From: Bacilli bacterium
GTDB taxonomy: Bacteria; Bacillota_I; Bacilli_A; RF39; UBA660
DNA length: 64,000 bases
Reading direction: 5' to 3'
NCBI GenBank assembly: GCA_017612805.1
Contig: JAGAFD010000003.1
Coordinates: forward strand, 1 to 64,000
Shown: one piece after another, positions 55,218-63,604 of the stretch
Numbering within the stretch: the first letter of the stretch is position 1
Layout of the letters: the number at the start of each line of letters is the position of its first letter
Notes under the pieces: generated by a model
Seen by the model: the letters and a program-made list of their open reading frames with translations, nothing else
What the model was told of the DNA's origin: nothing
The model's database searches: none
Position numbers and translations under genes: made by a program

Positions 55218-55983
55218 TGCAATTATAGCGATTGCCATATTAGTTGTAGTATTAATTTTTAGAGGGGTATTATTATATGCGGGAGTAACAGTATTAGGGT
55301 TATTAGCATATAAAGAAATGGCTTCTTTAAAAGCTTATAAAAATGTACCATTATTAGTAAAAGTGTTAGGTGCAATTACGCTAGTATTTACCATTTTAGC
55401 TAGTATTAATGGTAATACCTTTATTTTTGGCTTATCTTATAAAGCTTTAGCGGTATTAACTTTAGTAATTATTCCACCATGTATCTTTATTGAGGAATAT
55501 AAAGCTGCTGAAGCAATGTCTTTTTATGGATTTACCGCTTTAATTGGTTTAGCCTTTAATAGTATTATTTTAGTAATCGAAAATAATTTATTAATGTTTA
55601 TTTATTTAATTTTAATTACGATTATTACCGATACTTTTGCCATGTTAATTGGTATGTTTATTGGTAAACGTAAATTAATTCCAAGTGTATCACCTAATAA
55701 GACAGTTGAAGGTAGTGTAGGTGGTTCCATCATTGGTACAATTATTGCGACAATTTTTTATGCTAATTTAATCGGTAATGCTAAGTTATATTTAGTTATT
55801 CCAATTACTTTATTATTAAGTGTTGTTGGTCAAATTGGTGACTTATTATTTAGTAGAATTAAAAGAGAAAACGATATTAAAGACTATTCAAATATTATGC
55901 CAGGACACGGGGGTATTTTAGATCGTCTTGATAGTATTATTTTAGTCGTTTTAGCTTATATTTTATTTTATACAATTTTATAG
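55198..55983 (+). CDS. cdsA: Phosphatidate cytidylyltransferase
   Basis: 261-residue polytopic membrane protein with the C-terminal signature IMPGHGGILDRLDS and the preceding PNKTVEGSVGG. Produces CDP-diacylglycerol. Start at ATG 55198 after GGAGGTAG. In Bacilli dxr follows; here cysS follows instead. Confidence 0.96.
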   Translation: MKQRIISAIIAIAILVVVLIFRGVLLYAGVTVLGLLAYKEMASLKAYKNVPLLVKVLGAITLVFTILASINGNTFIFGLSYKALAVLTLVIIPPCIFIEEYKAAEAMSFYGFTALIGLAFNSIILVIENNLLMFIYLILITIITDTFAMLIGMFIGKRKLIPSVSPNKTVEGSVGGSIIGTIIATIFYANLIGNAKLYLVIPITLLLSVVGQIGDLLFSRIKRENDIKDYSNIMPGHGGILDRLDSIILVVLAYILFYTIL

Positions 55984-55995
55984 AGGAGGGGTATT

Positions 55996-57390
55996 ATGAT
56001 TATTTATAATACATTAACCAAGAAACAAGAAGAAATTATTCCAATCAATGCTGGAATTATTAATATGTATACTTGTGGTCCTACCGTTTATCATTATGCC
56101 CATATCGGTAATTTAAGAACATATATTTCTGAAGATGTATTAGAAAAAGGGTTAAACTTTTTAGGCTATAAAGTTAATCGTGTTATGAATATTACCGACG
56201 TTGGTCATTTAGTTGGTGATGGTGACTCTGGTGAAGATAAAATGTTAGTAGCATCAGAAAGGGAACACAAGAGTGCTTATGAAATTGCTGATTATTATAC
56301 TAAGGCTTTCAAAGATGATTGCCAAAAATTAAATATTAAATGGCCTGATACGGTTTCTAAAGCAACTGATAATATTGAAGAATATATTAAAATAATTACT
56401 AAATTATTAGAAACTGGGTATGCTTATATTAGTGCCGGAAATGTTTATTTTGATACAACTAAATTTCCTAACTATTATGAATTATCTGGTCGTAATGCTG
56501 ATGATTTAATGGTGGCCGTAAGAGAAGACATTAAGGATGATGAAGCTAAGAAAAATCCTTTTGATTTCGGATTATGGTTTACTAATTCAAAATTTAATAA
56601 TCAAGAAATGCAATGGGATTCACCTTGGGGTAGAGGATATCCAGGATGGCATATTGAATGTTCTGGTATTGCAATGAAATACTTAGGTGAACGTCTAGAT
56701 ATTCACTGTGGCGCTGAAGATGCTATCTTCCCACATCACACTAATGAAATTGCCCAATCTGAAAGTTACTTAGGCCATAAATGGTGTAATTATTGGGTTC
56801 ATATGGGTTTCTTAAATGATCTTAACGGTAAGATGAGTAAATCAAGTGGTGAATTCTTAACCGTATCATTATTAGAAGAAAAAGGTTATGATCCATTAGC
56901 ATATCGTTACTTATGCTTAAACTCTTATTATCATAATAGTCTAACCTTCTCATATGATATCTTAGATGGTGCAAAAAATGCTTATACTAAATTATTAAAT
57001 AAAACCAAAACTTTAAAAGATGAAGGAACATTAGAAAACTACGAATCATACATTGATAAGTTTAAAGATGCAATTAATAATGATTTAAACACTTCAATGA
57101 TGGTTACTTTAGTATATGATGTCTTAAAAGATGATAATTTATCTGGAAAAACTAAACGTTATTTAATTAATGAATTTGATAAAGTATTATCCCTTGATTT
57201 ATTGAAAGCTCAAGATAATACGATTGATCTTGAATTAAAAGCATATATTGAAGAAAAGATTGCTTTAAGAAATGAAGCAAAGCAAAATAAAGATTATCAA
57301 TTATCTGATCAAATTAGAGATGAATTATTAGCTAAAGGTATTAAATTAGTTGATACTAGAGAAGGAACTTCATTTGAAATTATAAAATAA
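55996..57390 (+). CDS. cysS: Cysteinyl-tRNA synthetase
   Basis: 464-residue class I synthetase: MYTCGPTVYHYAHIGNLRTY (zinc Cys and HIGH-type HIGN), WHIECSGIA and HCGAEDAIFPHH zinc ligands, and KMSKSSGE. GAGGAGGGG ribosome site 12 bp after cdsA. Inserted where dxr would be expected. Confidence 0.97.
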   Translation: MIIYNTLTKKQEEIIPINAGIINMYTCGPTVYHYAHIGNLRTYISEDVLEKGLNFLGYKVNRVMNITDVGHLVGDGDSGEDKMLVASEREHKSAYEIADYYTKAFKDDCQKLNIKWPDTVSKATDNIEEYIKIITKLLETGYAYISAGNVYFDTTKFPNYYELSGRNADDLMVAVREDIKDDEAKKNPFDFGLWFTNSKFNNQEMQWDSPWGRGYPGWHIECSGIAMKYLGERLDIHCGAEDAIFPHHTNEIAQSESYLGHKWCNYWVHMGFLNDLNGKMSKSSGEFLTVSLLEEKGYDPLAYRYLCLNSYYHNSLTFSYDILDGAKNAYTKLLNKTKTLKDEGTLENYESYIDKFKDAINNDLNTSMMVTLVYDVLKDDNLSGKTKRYLINEFDKVLSLDLLKAQDNTIDLELKAYIEEKIALRNEAKQNKDYQLSDQIRDELLAKGIKLVDTREGTSFEIIK

Positions 57391-57402
57391 AGGAGGATTT
57401 AA

Positions 57403-58452
57403 ATGATAGTATTAAGAATTCTATTACTAATTGTTATTTTAGGTATTATTATTTTAGTCCATGAATTTGGTCATTTCTTCTTTGCTAAATTATTTAAAGT
57501 TCATATTTATGAATTTTCTATTGGTATGGGACCAGTAATATTTAGTAAAAAAGGTAAAGATAATATTAAATATAATTTACGTGCTTTACCAATTGGTGGT
57601 TTTGTTGCTATGGCTGGTGAAGTGTATGAAGATGATGATAAAGTAGCAAAGGAACGCCTGTTATGTAATCGCCCTTGGTTACAAAGATTTATGATTTTAG
57701 TTGCTGGGGTTATGAATAACTTCATTCTAGCCATTGTCATTTTATTTGTAATTGGTTGCTTCTTTGGTGGGGCTATAACTAAACCAGTAGTTAATGATGT
57801 GGTTGAAGGTTATCCAGCAATTGACGCAGGATTAAAAAAAGGTGATACGATTATAAGTATTAATGGTTATCGTATCAATAACTGGGATAAAGCCCAATTA
57901 GTATTATTATTTAAAGACAAAGATAATAAATATGTCTTTAAAGTAAAAGGTCAAGATGGCAAAAAGCGTACCATTAAAATAACTCCAAAAGTTGAAAAAG
58001 ATGAAGATGGTAATAAAGTTAATAAGTTTGGTATTGAAGTTAAGAATACTCCAAAATACGGCTTTATTAATGGTATTAAATATGCTTTCTTAAAGTTTGT
58101 ATCAATTTATGAAACTATGTTCTTAACTTTATTTGGTTTATTTACCAGAAAAATTTCAATTAATGCTTTATCTGGCCCAGTAGGAATGTATAAAGTAGTT
58201 GGTGAATCACTTAAATATGGTTTCATTAATGTGGTTTATTTAACGGCTTTCTTAAGTATTAATGTTGGCTTTATTAATATCTTACCATTCCCAGCTTTTG
58301 ATGGTGGTCATGTGTTATTTATGATTATCGAAAAGCTTAAAGGTAGTCCTGTTAATCAAAAGTTAGAGAATACAATTCATACGATTGGTTTCTTTATTCT
58401 ACTAGCTTTGATGTTATATATAACGGTATTAGATATTTTTAGATTGTTTTAA
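57403..58452 (+). CDS. rseP: Site-2 intramembrane zinc metalloprotease RseP/RasP
   Basis: 349 residues with HEFGH in the first membrane helix, a PDZ domain (about 125-205) and the second metal motif NILPFPAFDGGH in the C-terminal membrane part. Cleaves anti-sigma factors and leftover signal peptides in the membrane. AAAGGAGG ribosome site. Last gene of the uppS operon. Confidence 0.96.
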   Translation: MIVLRILLLIVILGIIILVHEFGHFFFAKLFKVHIYEFSIGMGPVIFSKKGKDNIKYNLRALPIGGFVAMAGEVYEDDDKVAKERLLCNRPWLQRFMILVAGVMNNFILAIVILFVIGCFFGGAITKPVVNDVVEGYPAIDAGLKKGDTIISINGYRINNWDKAQLVLLFKDKDNKYVFKVKGQDGKKRTIKITPKVEKDEDGNKVNKFGIEVKNTPKYGFINGIKYAFLKFVSIYETMFLTLFGLFTRKISINALSGPVGMYKVVGESLKYGFINVVYLTAFLSINVGFINILPFPAFDGGHVLFMIIEKLKGSPVNQKLENTIHTIGFFILLALMLYITVLDIFRLF

Positions 58453-58474
58453 AAGTGCTTCGGCACTTTTTTAT
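58449..58474 (+). terminator. Terminator after rseP
   Basis: AAAAGTGC-TTCG-GCACTTTT followed by Ts. Confidence 0.92.
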
Positions 58475-58492
58475 TTTTTTAATAAAATAATC

Positions 58493-58521
58493 TTTACAAA
58501 CAATCTAAAATTTAGTAAACT
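58493..58521 (+). promoter_or_regulatory. Promoter candidate
   Basis: TTTACA (58493-58498), 17-bp spacer, TAAACT (58516-58521), upstream of the 120-residue unknown. Confidence 0.5.
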
Positions 58522-58551
58522 TTAATTAGGATAGATGAAGGTGCTAAGGAT

Positions 58552-58914
58552 ATGAACAATAACAATCGTCTTATATTAAAGTATTGTCGTAATTTTCATA
58601 AAATAGTAAATTTCGAATATTATGAAGAAGATTATATTTCTGAAAAAATTATTAGCGTATACGAAGATTTTATCTTTAAAGTAGATGTTAATAATACTGA
58701 GGAATTAAAAAAAGCGGTTGAATTAGATTATGTTATTAATCGTTATATTGATGATTATCTATTCCGTAAAAATATGAAGAGTCAATTATTATTAGTTCGT
58801 ATTAAAAAATCTTGTGACAATATCTTAAAAGTTATTGTTGATAGTATCATTCATATTTTTGTTAAATATCAAGAAGAAACAACTCGTAAAATATACATTT
58901 CAAAGTGGATTTAA
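58552..58914 (+). CDS. Hypothetical protein (120 aa)
   Basis: Not recognised. Soluble, helical, with alternating charged and hydrophobic residues (FKVDVNNTEELKKAVELDYV) and several aromatics. No signal or membrane segment apart from a moderately hydrophobic stretch near IVDSIIHIFVKY. AAGGAT ribosome site; own promoter and terminator. Confidence 0.6.
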   Translation: MNNNNRLILKYCRNFHKIVNFEYYEEDYISEKIISVYEDFIFKVDVNNTEELKKAVELDYVINRYIDDYLFRKNMKSQLLLVRIKKSCDNILKVIVDSIIHIFVKYQEETTRKIYISKWI

Positions 58915-58927
58915 TTCACTTTTTTTA
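58902..58927 (+). terminator. Terminator
   Basis: AAAGTGGA-TTAA-TTCACTTT (one G-T pair) followed by Ts, containing the stop codon. Confidence 0.7.
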
Positions 58928-58952
58928 AATTAATTATAAAGTAGGTGATTAA

Positions 58953-59579
58953 ATGAAGAAAAATGGATTTATGTCAATGTCTTTGATATATGCCTTTTTT
59001 ATTGTGTTTGTAGCGATTATGCTTTCGTTGTTACTTACTTATACTAATGATCGTATTTTAGGAAATCGTATATCTAAAGATATTATTGAAACCCAAGATA
59101 AAAATAGTTTAGCTAAATGTAGCTATGCTGCCAATGAAACCATCTTAAGTAAAAGTACTACTTTTGCTTACTTAGATGAAACTACTCAAGATCAAACTAT
59201 GACAACTACGATTAGTAATAGTATTAAATTGATTTGCCCAGGTTTTTATAAAATAACGGTTAAATCAAGAAAAGGGGAAGACTCTACATCTGGTAAAACT
59301 GGTGGTAAAGGTGGCATTGCGCAAGCGATATTTTATTTTAATTCCCAAACTTTAGTCCAATATGCGGTTGGGGCTCAAACTTATATCCGTTTATATGAAA
59401 ACGATGGTTATATTGATCCTTTATTTACGACTAAAGGTAATGATGCAACGACTTCGGCTAATGGTTCTAATGGTTCTAAAACGGTATTAAAAAGAGACTA
59501 TATTTTAGAAGCAAGCTTAAGTACTAATAATACAACTACTTCACAAGTTCTAATTGTATACCTAGGTGAACAAATCTAA
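58953..59579 (+). CDS. Pilin-like or secreted membrane-anchored hypothetical protein
   Basis: 208 residues: KKNGFMSMSLIYAFFIVFVA start and hydrophobic helix to about residue 30, reminiscent of a type IV prepilin-like N-terminus (short basic leader, Gly, then Phe and a hydrophobic stretch), but without the Glu at +5. The exterior has two cysteines, a Gly-rich loop (TSGKTGGKGGIAQAIF) and Ser/Thr/Asn repeats. No pilus assembly genes in the window. AGGTGATTAA ribosome site. Confidence 0.5.
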   Translation: MKKNGFMSMSLIYAFFIVFVAIMLSLLLTYTNDRILGNRISKDIIETQDKNSLAKCSYAANETILSKSTTFAYLDETTQDQTMTTTISNSIKLICPGFYKITVKSRKGEDSTSGKTGGKGGIAQAIFYFNSQTLVQYAVGAQTYIRLYENDGYIDPLFTTKGNDATTSANGSNGSKTVLKRDYILEASLSTNNTTTSQVLIVYLGEQI

Positions 59580-59585
59580 AAAATG

Positions 59586-59614
59586 TTGATTATGATAACT
59601 CTTAGTGCTATAAT
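59586..59614 (+). promoter_or_regulatory. Promoter of rpsU
   Basis: TTGATT (59586-59591), 17-bp spacer, TATAAT (59609-59614) with TGC before it (extended -10). Confidence 0.75.
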
Positions 59615-59646
59615 ACTTTATAGTTGATTTGAAGGGAGGGAAAATA

Positions 59647-59838
59647 ATGACAAAAGTTGAAGTAACTAACGGTAATATTGATGGTGCTTTAAAACGTTTT
59701 AAAGTAAAAGTTGCTCGTAGTGGTGTCCCTTCTGAATTAAAGAAAAGAAAGCATTATGAAAAACCTGGAGTAAGAAGAAGAGAAGCAAAAAAAGAAATGA
59801 TTCGTAATGCAAGACGTGCTGCTAGAAAGAATCGTTAA
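59647..59838 (+). CDS. rpsU: 30S ribosomal protein S21
   Basis: 63 residues, MTKVEVTNGNIDGALKRFK, then KKRKHYEKPGVRRREAKK and a basic tail. Start at ATG 59647 after GAAGGGAGGG. The usual follower yqeY is missing. Followed by a terminator and yqfC. Confidence 0.96.
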   Translation: MTKVEVTNGNIDGALKRFKVKVARSGVPSELKKRKHYEKPGVRRREAKKEMIRNARRAARKNR

Positions 59839-59863
59839 TAACAGACATACGTCTGTTTTTTTA
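59838..59863 (+). terminator. Terminator after rpsU
   Basis: AACAGAC-ATAC-GTCTGTT followed by Ts. Confidence 0.85.
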
Positions 59864-59889
59864 TGCATAAATTTCATTAGGTGATATAA

Positions 59890-60126
59890 ATGCTTCAAGG
59901 AATAAAAGATTCATTAAAAGATCTAGATGCAATTATCAATGTTTATCAAAACGAAATTAATGTGAATAATAAAGCTAATTTAATAACTATTTCTGATGAA
60001 TTAATAAGTTTATTTTATCAAAATAAGTTTATAACTATCAAAGGTAGTAAATTAAAAATAACTGAACTATCGAATATTACGAAGATCATTGGTAATATTA
60101 AAGAATTAACCTATGAAGTCAAATAG
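59890..60126 (+). CDS. yqfC: Sporulation protein YqfC-like
   Basis: 78 residues with the YabP/YqfC pattern: a short helix, then beta strands (INVNNKANLITISDELISLF, KFITIKGSKLKITEL, IIGNIKELTYE). Position directly before yqfD, with a 14-bp overlap, matches the sigma-E-controlled yqfC-yqfD pair of spore formers. Call leans on context; the sequence itself is divergent. AGGTGAT ribosome site. Confidence 0.7.
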   Translation: MLQGIKDSLKDLDAIINVYQNEINVNNKANLITISDELISLFYQNKFITIKGSKLKITELSNITKIIGNIKELTYEVK

Positions 60127-61138
60127 TTATTTAATTAAAGTTGATCTAGACTATTATGAATTTATTAAAAAAGTTAATTATTATCATCTTAATCTTAAAG
60201 TTAAGAATAAAGATACTTATTTAATTGATCAAGCAGAATATAAACGTTTAATAAAGTTAATGCCTTATCTAAAAACTACCATTTTAAGAGATACTACTAA
60301 AAGCGGTTTATATACATATTTAAAAAAACATTTAGTAATAATATTATTATTACTTTCTTTTATATTAAGTTATTTTATAACGACCAATTTAATTGTTAAA
60401 GTGCATATTAAGACTAGTGATACCTTACTTAAAAATAACGTTAAAGTTAGTTTAAAAAATCATGGTATTAATGCTTTTACTTTTAAAAAAGATTATCAAA
60501 CCATTAACAAAATAAAAAAAGCATTACTAGTTGAATATCAAGATGAGATTGAATGGTTAGAGATTAAAAGAATTGGTATGACTTATGAAGTGGATATTGT
60601 TAAAAGAGTTAATCGTACTTCCAGTATTGAAGATGAATATTGTAATATCTATGCTAGCAGCGAAGGCCTAATTAGAAGAGTAATTTATGAACATGGAATC
60701 TTACAAGTAAACCTTAATGATTTAGTTAAAAAAGATGAGTTATTAATTAGTGGTAAAATTTTAAAAGGGGAAGAACTTAAAGCCTATGTATGTGCAACGG
60801 GTAAGGTATATGCCGAAGTATGGTATCAAATAACGTTATCAATTCCTCGTTATAAAAATATCAAAATTACTAAACCTAATCATAATTTATGTTTTAAAAA
60901 TAAGTGTTTATTTAAAAATAAAATAATATATCAAAAAAGTTATTTTTCGGAAAATGAACTTAATAACCTGGCAAATCAGTTAATAAAAGATAAACTAGAT
61001 ATTAAGTTTAATAAAGATTATACAATATTACATCAAAATGTTTTGAAAAAAGCACTAAATGATAGTACAATTAATGTGGTAGTATTCGTTAGCATCGAAA
61101 CTGATATTGCTAAAAAAGTTGTAGAAAAGAAGGAGTAA
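60113..61138 (+). CDS. yqfD: Sporulation membrane protein YqfD
   Basis: 341 residues: soluble N-terminal part (1-70), one membrane helix (about 72-90), then an outside domain with EIEWLEIKRIGMTYEVDIVK and a segment NIYASSEGLIRRVIYEHG...KKDELLISGKI, the YqfD pattern. Mother-cell sporulation gene of uncertain biochemical role. Followed in Bacillus by phoH, absent here. Confidence 0.88.
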   Translation: MKSNSYLIKVDLDYYEFIKKVNYYHLNLKVKNKDTYLIDQAEYKRLIKLMPYLKTTILRDTTKSGLYTYLKKHLVIILLLLSFILSYFITTNLIVKVHIKTSDTLLKNNVKVSLKNHGINAFTFKKDYQTINKIKKALLVEYQDEIEWLEIKRIGMTYEVDIVKRVNRTSSIEDEYCNIYASSEGLIRRVIYEHGILQVNLNDLVKKDELLISGKILKGEELKAYVCATGKVYAEVWYQITLSIPRYKNIKITKPNHNLCFKNKCLFKNKIIYQKSYFSENELNNLANQLIKDKLDIKFNKDYTILHQNVLKKALNDSTINVVVFVSIETDIAKKVVEKKE

Positions 61139-61140
61139 AT

Positions 61141-61755
61141 ATGTTTTTAGATACCATTCGTAATGTTTATGAAAATGCCTGGCCAATGTTAGCAATCTTT
61201 TTATCAATTATTGTTATTGTTCGTCTAGTGTATTTATTTACTAATCATAAAAGAATTGTAATTCATCAAGAAATATTAGACTTCTTATTTTTAGTATATA
61301 TATTAATTTTATTTGAATTATTAATATCAACTGAATCGGCTTCGCATGGAATAAATTTAGTACCATTTAAAGAGATTACTAGATATAAGTTTATGAGCGA
61401 TTTATTTATCTATAATGTTATTGGTAATATAATTTTATTTATTCCTTTTGGATTCTTTGTATCAAGATATTGTAAGTTAAAAAACTTTATATATATCTTC
61501 TTTATGTCAGGAATTATTAGTTTTATTATTGAACGTGTTCAATTACGTATTGGTAGATCATTTGATATTGATGATATTATTTTAAATGTTTTAGGTGGTT
61601 TAATTGGTTACTTTATTTATATTGGTTTAACTAAAGTAAAAAAACATTTACCAAAATTTTTAGACAATAATTTATTTTATGGTATAATAAGCGTTGTTAT
61701 TTTAATTTTAGTAAGTTATTTATTCTTTCATTTTATTGGATTAGGGTGGTTTTAA
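61141..61755 (+). CDS. VanZ-like membrane protein
   Basis: 204 residues with five to six hydrophobic segments and the VanZ signature: NLVPFKEI, NVIGNIILFIPFGFF, ERVQLRIGRSFDIDDIILNV and LGGLIGYF. VanZ proteins are linked to low-level teicoplanin resistance or to unknown envelope roles; the resistance role is not implied here. Starts 2 bp after yqfD; its stop overlaps ybeY (TAATG). It occupies the slot of phoH/yqfF. Confidence 0.88.
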   Translation: MFLDTIRNVYENAWPMLAIFLSIIVIVRLVYLFTNHKRIVIHQEILDFLFLVYILILFELLISTESASHGINLVPFKEITRYKFMSDLFIYNVIGNIILFIPFGFFVSRYCKLKNFIYIFFMSGIISFIIERVQLRIGRSFDIDDIILNVLGGLIGYFIYIGLTKVKKHLPKFLDNNLFYGIISVVILILVSYLFFHFIGLGWF

Positions 61756-62198
61756 TGGATAACTATGATATTGTAAATAACTATGGTTATGATAAAGATT
61801 ATAGTTATTTAAATGATGTTATTAAAAATACATTAACGCATGAACATGTTGATAATGCAGTATTTTCAATAATCTTTGTTGATGAAGCAGAGATTCAAAA
61901 AATTAATAAAGAATATCGTGGCATTGACCGTGTTACGGATGTTATCTCGTTTGCATTTGAAGATAATGAAGATATTGCTTACGAAGATTTTCGTGTTCTA
62001 GGTGATATTTATATATGTATCCCAAGAATGCAAGAACAAGCGGCATCATACGGACATAGCGAAAAAAGAGAATTAGCTTTCTTAACATGTCATGGACTAT
62101 TACATTTACTTGGTTATGATCATCAAACCAAAAAAGAAGAAGAAATAATGTTTGGATTACAGGAGTTGATTTTAAATGGCACAAATATCACGCGATGA
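61755..62198 (+). CDS. ybeY: Endoribonuclease YbeY
   Basis: 147 residues with the zinc signature CHGLLHLLGYDHQTKKEEE (three His) and the upstream RVTDVISFAFE strand. Acts in 16S rRNA 3' processing and ribosome quality control. Start at ATG 61755 overlapping the vanZ-like stop; a GTG nine bases earlier is less likely. Confidence 0.96.
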   Translation: MDNYDIVNNYGYDKDYSYLNDVIKNTLTHEHVDNAVFSIIFVDEAEIQKINKEYRGIDRVTDVISFAFEDNEDIAYEDFRVLGDIYICIPRMQEQAASYGHSEKRELAFLTCHGLLHLLGYDHQTKKEEEIMFGLQELILNGTNITR

Positions 62199-62571
62199 AA
62201 TTAAGAAAAAAGGAATAATGCGTTTCTTAAGAACGTTTAAGTTTTCCTATGAAGGTTTAAAATATGCTTATGCTAATGAACAAAGTATGTTAACGCACCT
62301 TATTTTAACCATTATCACGGTTATTATTGGTTTTATTTTCCATATTACATTATATGAATGGTTAATTATTTCCATTTGTTTAACGGTTATTTTAGCATTT
62401 GAACTTATTAATACTGCTATTGAAGCAGCAGTCGATTTAGTTACCTTAGAGATTCATCCGTTAGCAAAGATTGCTAAAGACTGTGGTAGCGCAGCTACGG
62501 GAGTATCTTCAATTATGGCAGCAATTATTATTTTTATTATTTTCTTACCATACATCTTAGCGTTATTTTAG
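62176..62571 (+). CDS. dgkA: Undecaprenol/diacylglycerol kinase (DgkA family)
   Basis: 131 residues with three membrane helices and the conserved ELINTAIEAAVDLVTLEIHP ... AKIAKDCGSAA motif. The Gram-positive form phosphorylates undecaprenol and complements UppS in carrier-lipid supply. ATG 62176 has AGGAG ten bases upstream and overlaps ybeY by 23 bp; ATG 62218 with AAAAGGA is an alternative start. Confidence 0.93.
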   Translation: MAQISRDEIKKKGIMRFLRTFKFSYEGLKYAYANEQSMLTHLILTIITVIIGFIFHITLYEWLIISICLTVILAFELINTAIEAAVDLVTLEIHPLAKIAKDCGSAATGVSSIMAAIIIFIIFLPYILALF

Positions 62572-62580
62572 AGGTAGTAC

Positions 62581-63462
62581 ATGCGTAGTGGATTTGTAAG
62601 TATTATTGGTCGACCTAATGTTGGTAAATCAACATTATTAAACCAAATTATTAATGAACATGTAGCGATTACTTCTAATAAAGCTGGAACAACTAGAAAT
62701 ATTATTGAAGGTATCTATAATGAAGAAGATATCCAAATTGTCTTTGTTGATACCCCAGGTATTCATAAACCAATTACGAAGTTGGGTAAAGTATTAAATA
62801 AACAAGCTTCCTCATTAACTAAAGATGTTGATGCAATTTTATTTGTAATTGATGCTTATGCAGGTTTAGGTACTGGTGATAAATATATTTTAGAAACTTT
62901 AAAAAGTAATGATATTCCCATTATTTTAGTTTTAAATAAAATTGATATGTTAAATGAAGCCACTTTATTACAAAGAATAAATGAATATAAAGATATTTAT
63001 CCATTTAGTGAAATAGTGCCAATAAGCGCTAAAACCAAAGATAATGTTGCTCATTTAATTGAAGTAGTTAAAGGCTATTTAAAAGATAATGTTAAATATT
63101 TTGATGATGGTTATTTTACCTCTTCATCTAAATATTTTATGGTTAGTGAGTATGTAAGAGAAAAATTGTTAGAAAGAACGGAAGAAGAAATTCCGCATAG
63201 TATTACTTGTCTAACGACTAAATTTGAAGAACAAAAAGATATTATTAATATCAATGTTGATATTATTGTTGATCGTGATAGTATTAAAAAAATTGTTATA
63301 GGTAAAAATGGTGAACGATTAAAAGAAGTAGGTATCTTATCAAGACGTGATATGGAAAAACTATTAGGTAAAAAAGTTTACTTAGAATTATATGTTAAAA
63401 CCATTAAAAACTGGCGTGATAAAGAAAGATACTTTAATGAACTAGGATTTAAAGATTTTTAA
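62581..63462 (+). CDS. era: Ribosome assembly GTPase Era
   Basis: 293 residues: P-loop GRPNVGKST (10-18), DTPGIHKP, NKID, SAKT, and a C-terminal KH domain with GKNGERLKEVGILSRRDMEK. Binds the 3' end of 16S rRNA. Nine bp after dgkA. The cdd gene found between them in Bacillus is missing. Confidence 0.97.
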   Translation: MRSGFVSIIGRPNVGKSTLLNQIINEHVAITSNKAGTTRNIIEGIYNEEDIQIVFVDTPGIHKPITKLGKVLNKQASSLTKDVDAILFVIDAYAGLGTGDKYILETLKSNDIPIILVLNKIDMLNEATLLQRINEYKDIYPFSEIVPISAKTKDNVAHLIEVVKGYLKDNVKYFDDGYFTSSSKYFMVSEYVREKLLERTEEEIPHSITCLTTKFEEQKDIININVDIIVDRDSIKKIVIGKNGERLKEVGILSRRDMEKLLGKKVYLELYVKTIKNWRDKERYFNELGFKDF

Positions 63463-63517
63463 AAAATGCATAATATTTTCATAATTAACCCAATATATTA
63501 TTGTAAGGGTGATAATT

Positions 63518-63598
63518 ATGACAAAACAAGAAGCATGGGAAATGTTTAAAAAGACCGGAAAAATAGATTATTATTTAGAATATAAACGTAAGAAGTAG
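63518..63598 (+). CDS. yqzL: YqzL-like miniprotein (26 aa)
   Basis: MTKQEAWEMFKKTGKIDYYL followed by EYKRKK. It has the W-x-x-F-x-x-T-G-x-I/V-x-x-Y-L-x-x-K pattern of the YqzL family, which lies between era and recO in Bacilli exactly as here. Strong GGGTGAT ribosome site. About half the usual length. Role unknown. Confidence 0.8.
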   Translation: MTKQEAWEMFKKTGKIDYYLEYKRKK

Positions 63599-63604
63599 GT
63601 TAAG

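Noticed and set aside
61141-61755. Glycopeptide resistance cluster around the VanZ-like gene
   Set aside because: No vanA/H/X/S/R genes are present. Stand-alone VanZ-like proteins are common in Firmicutes.
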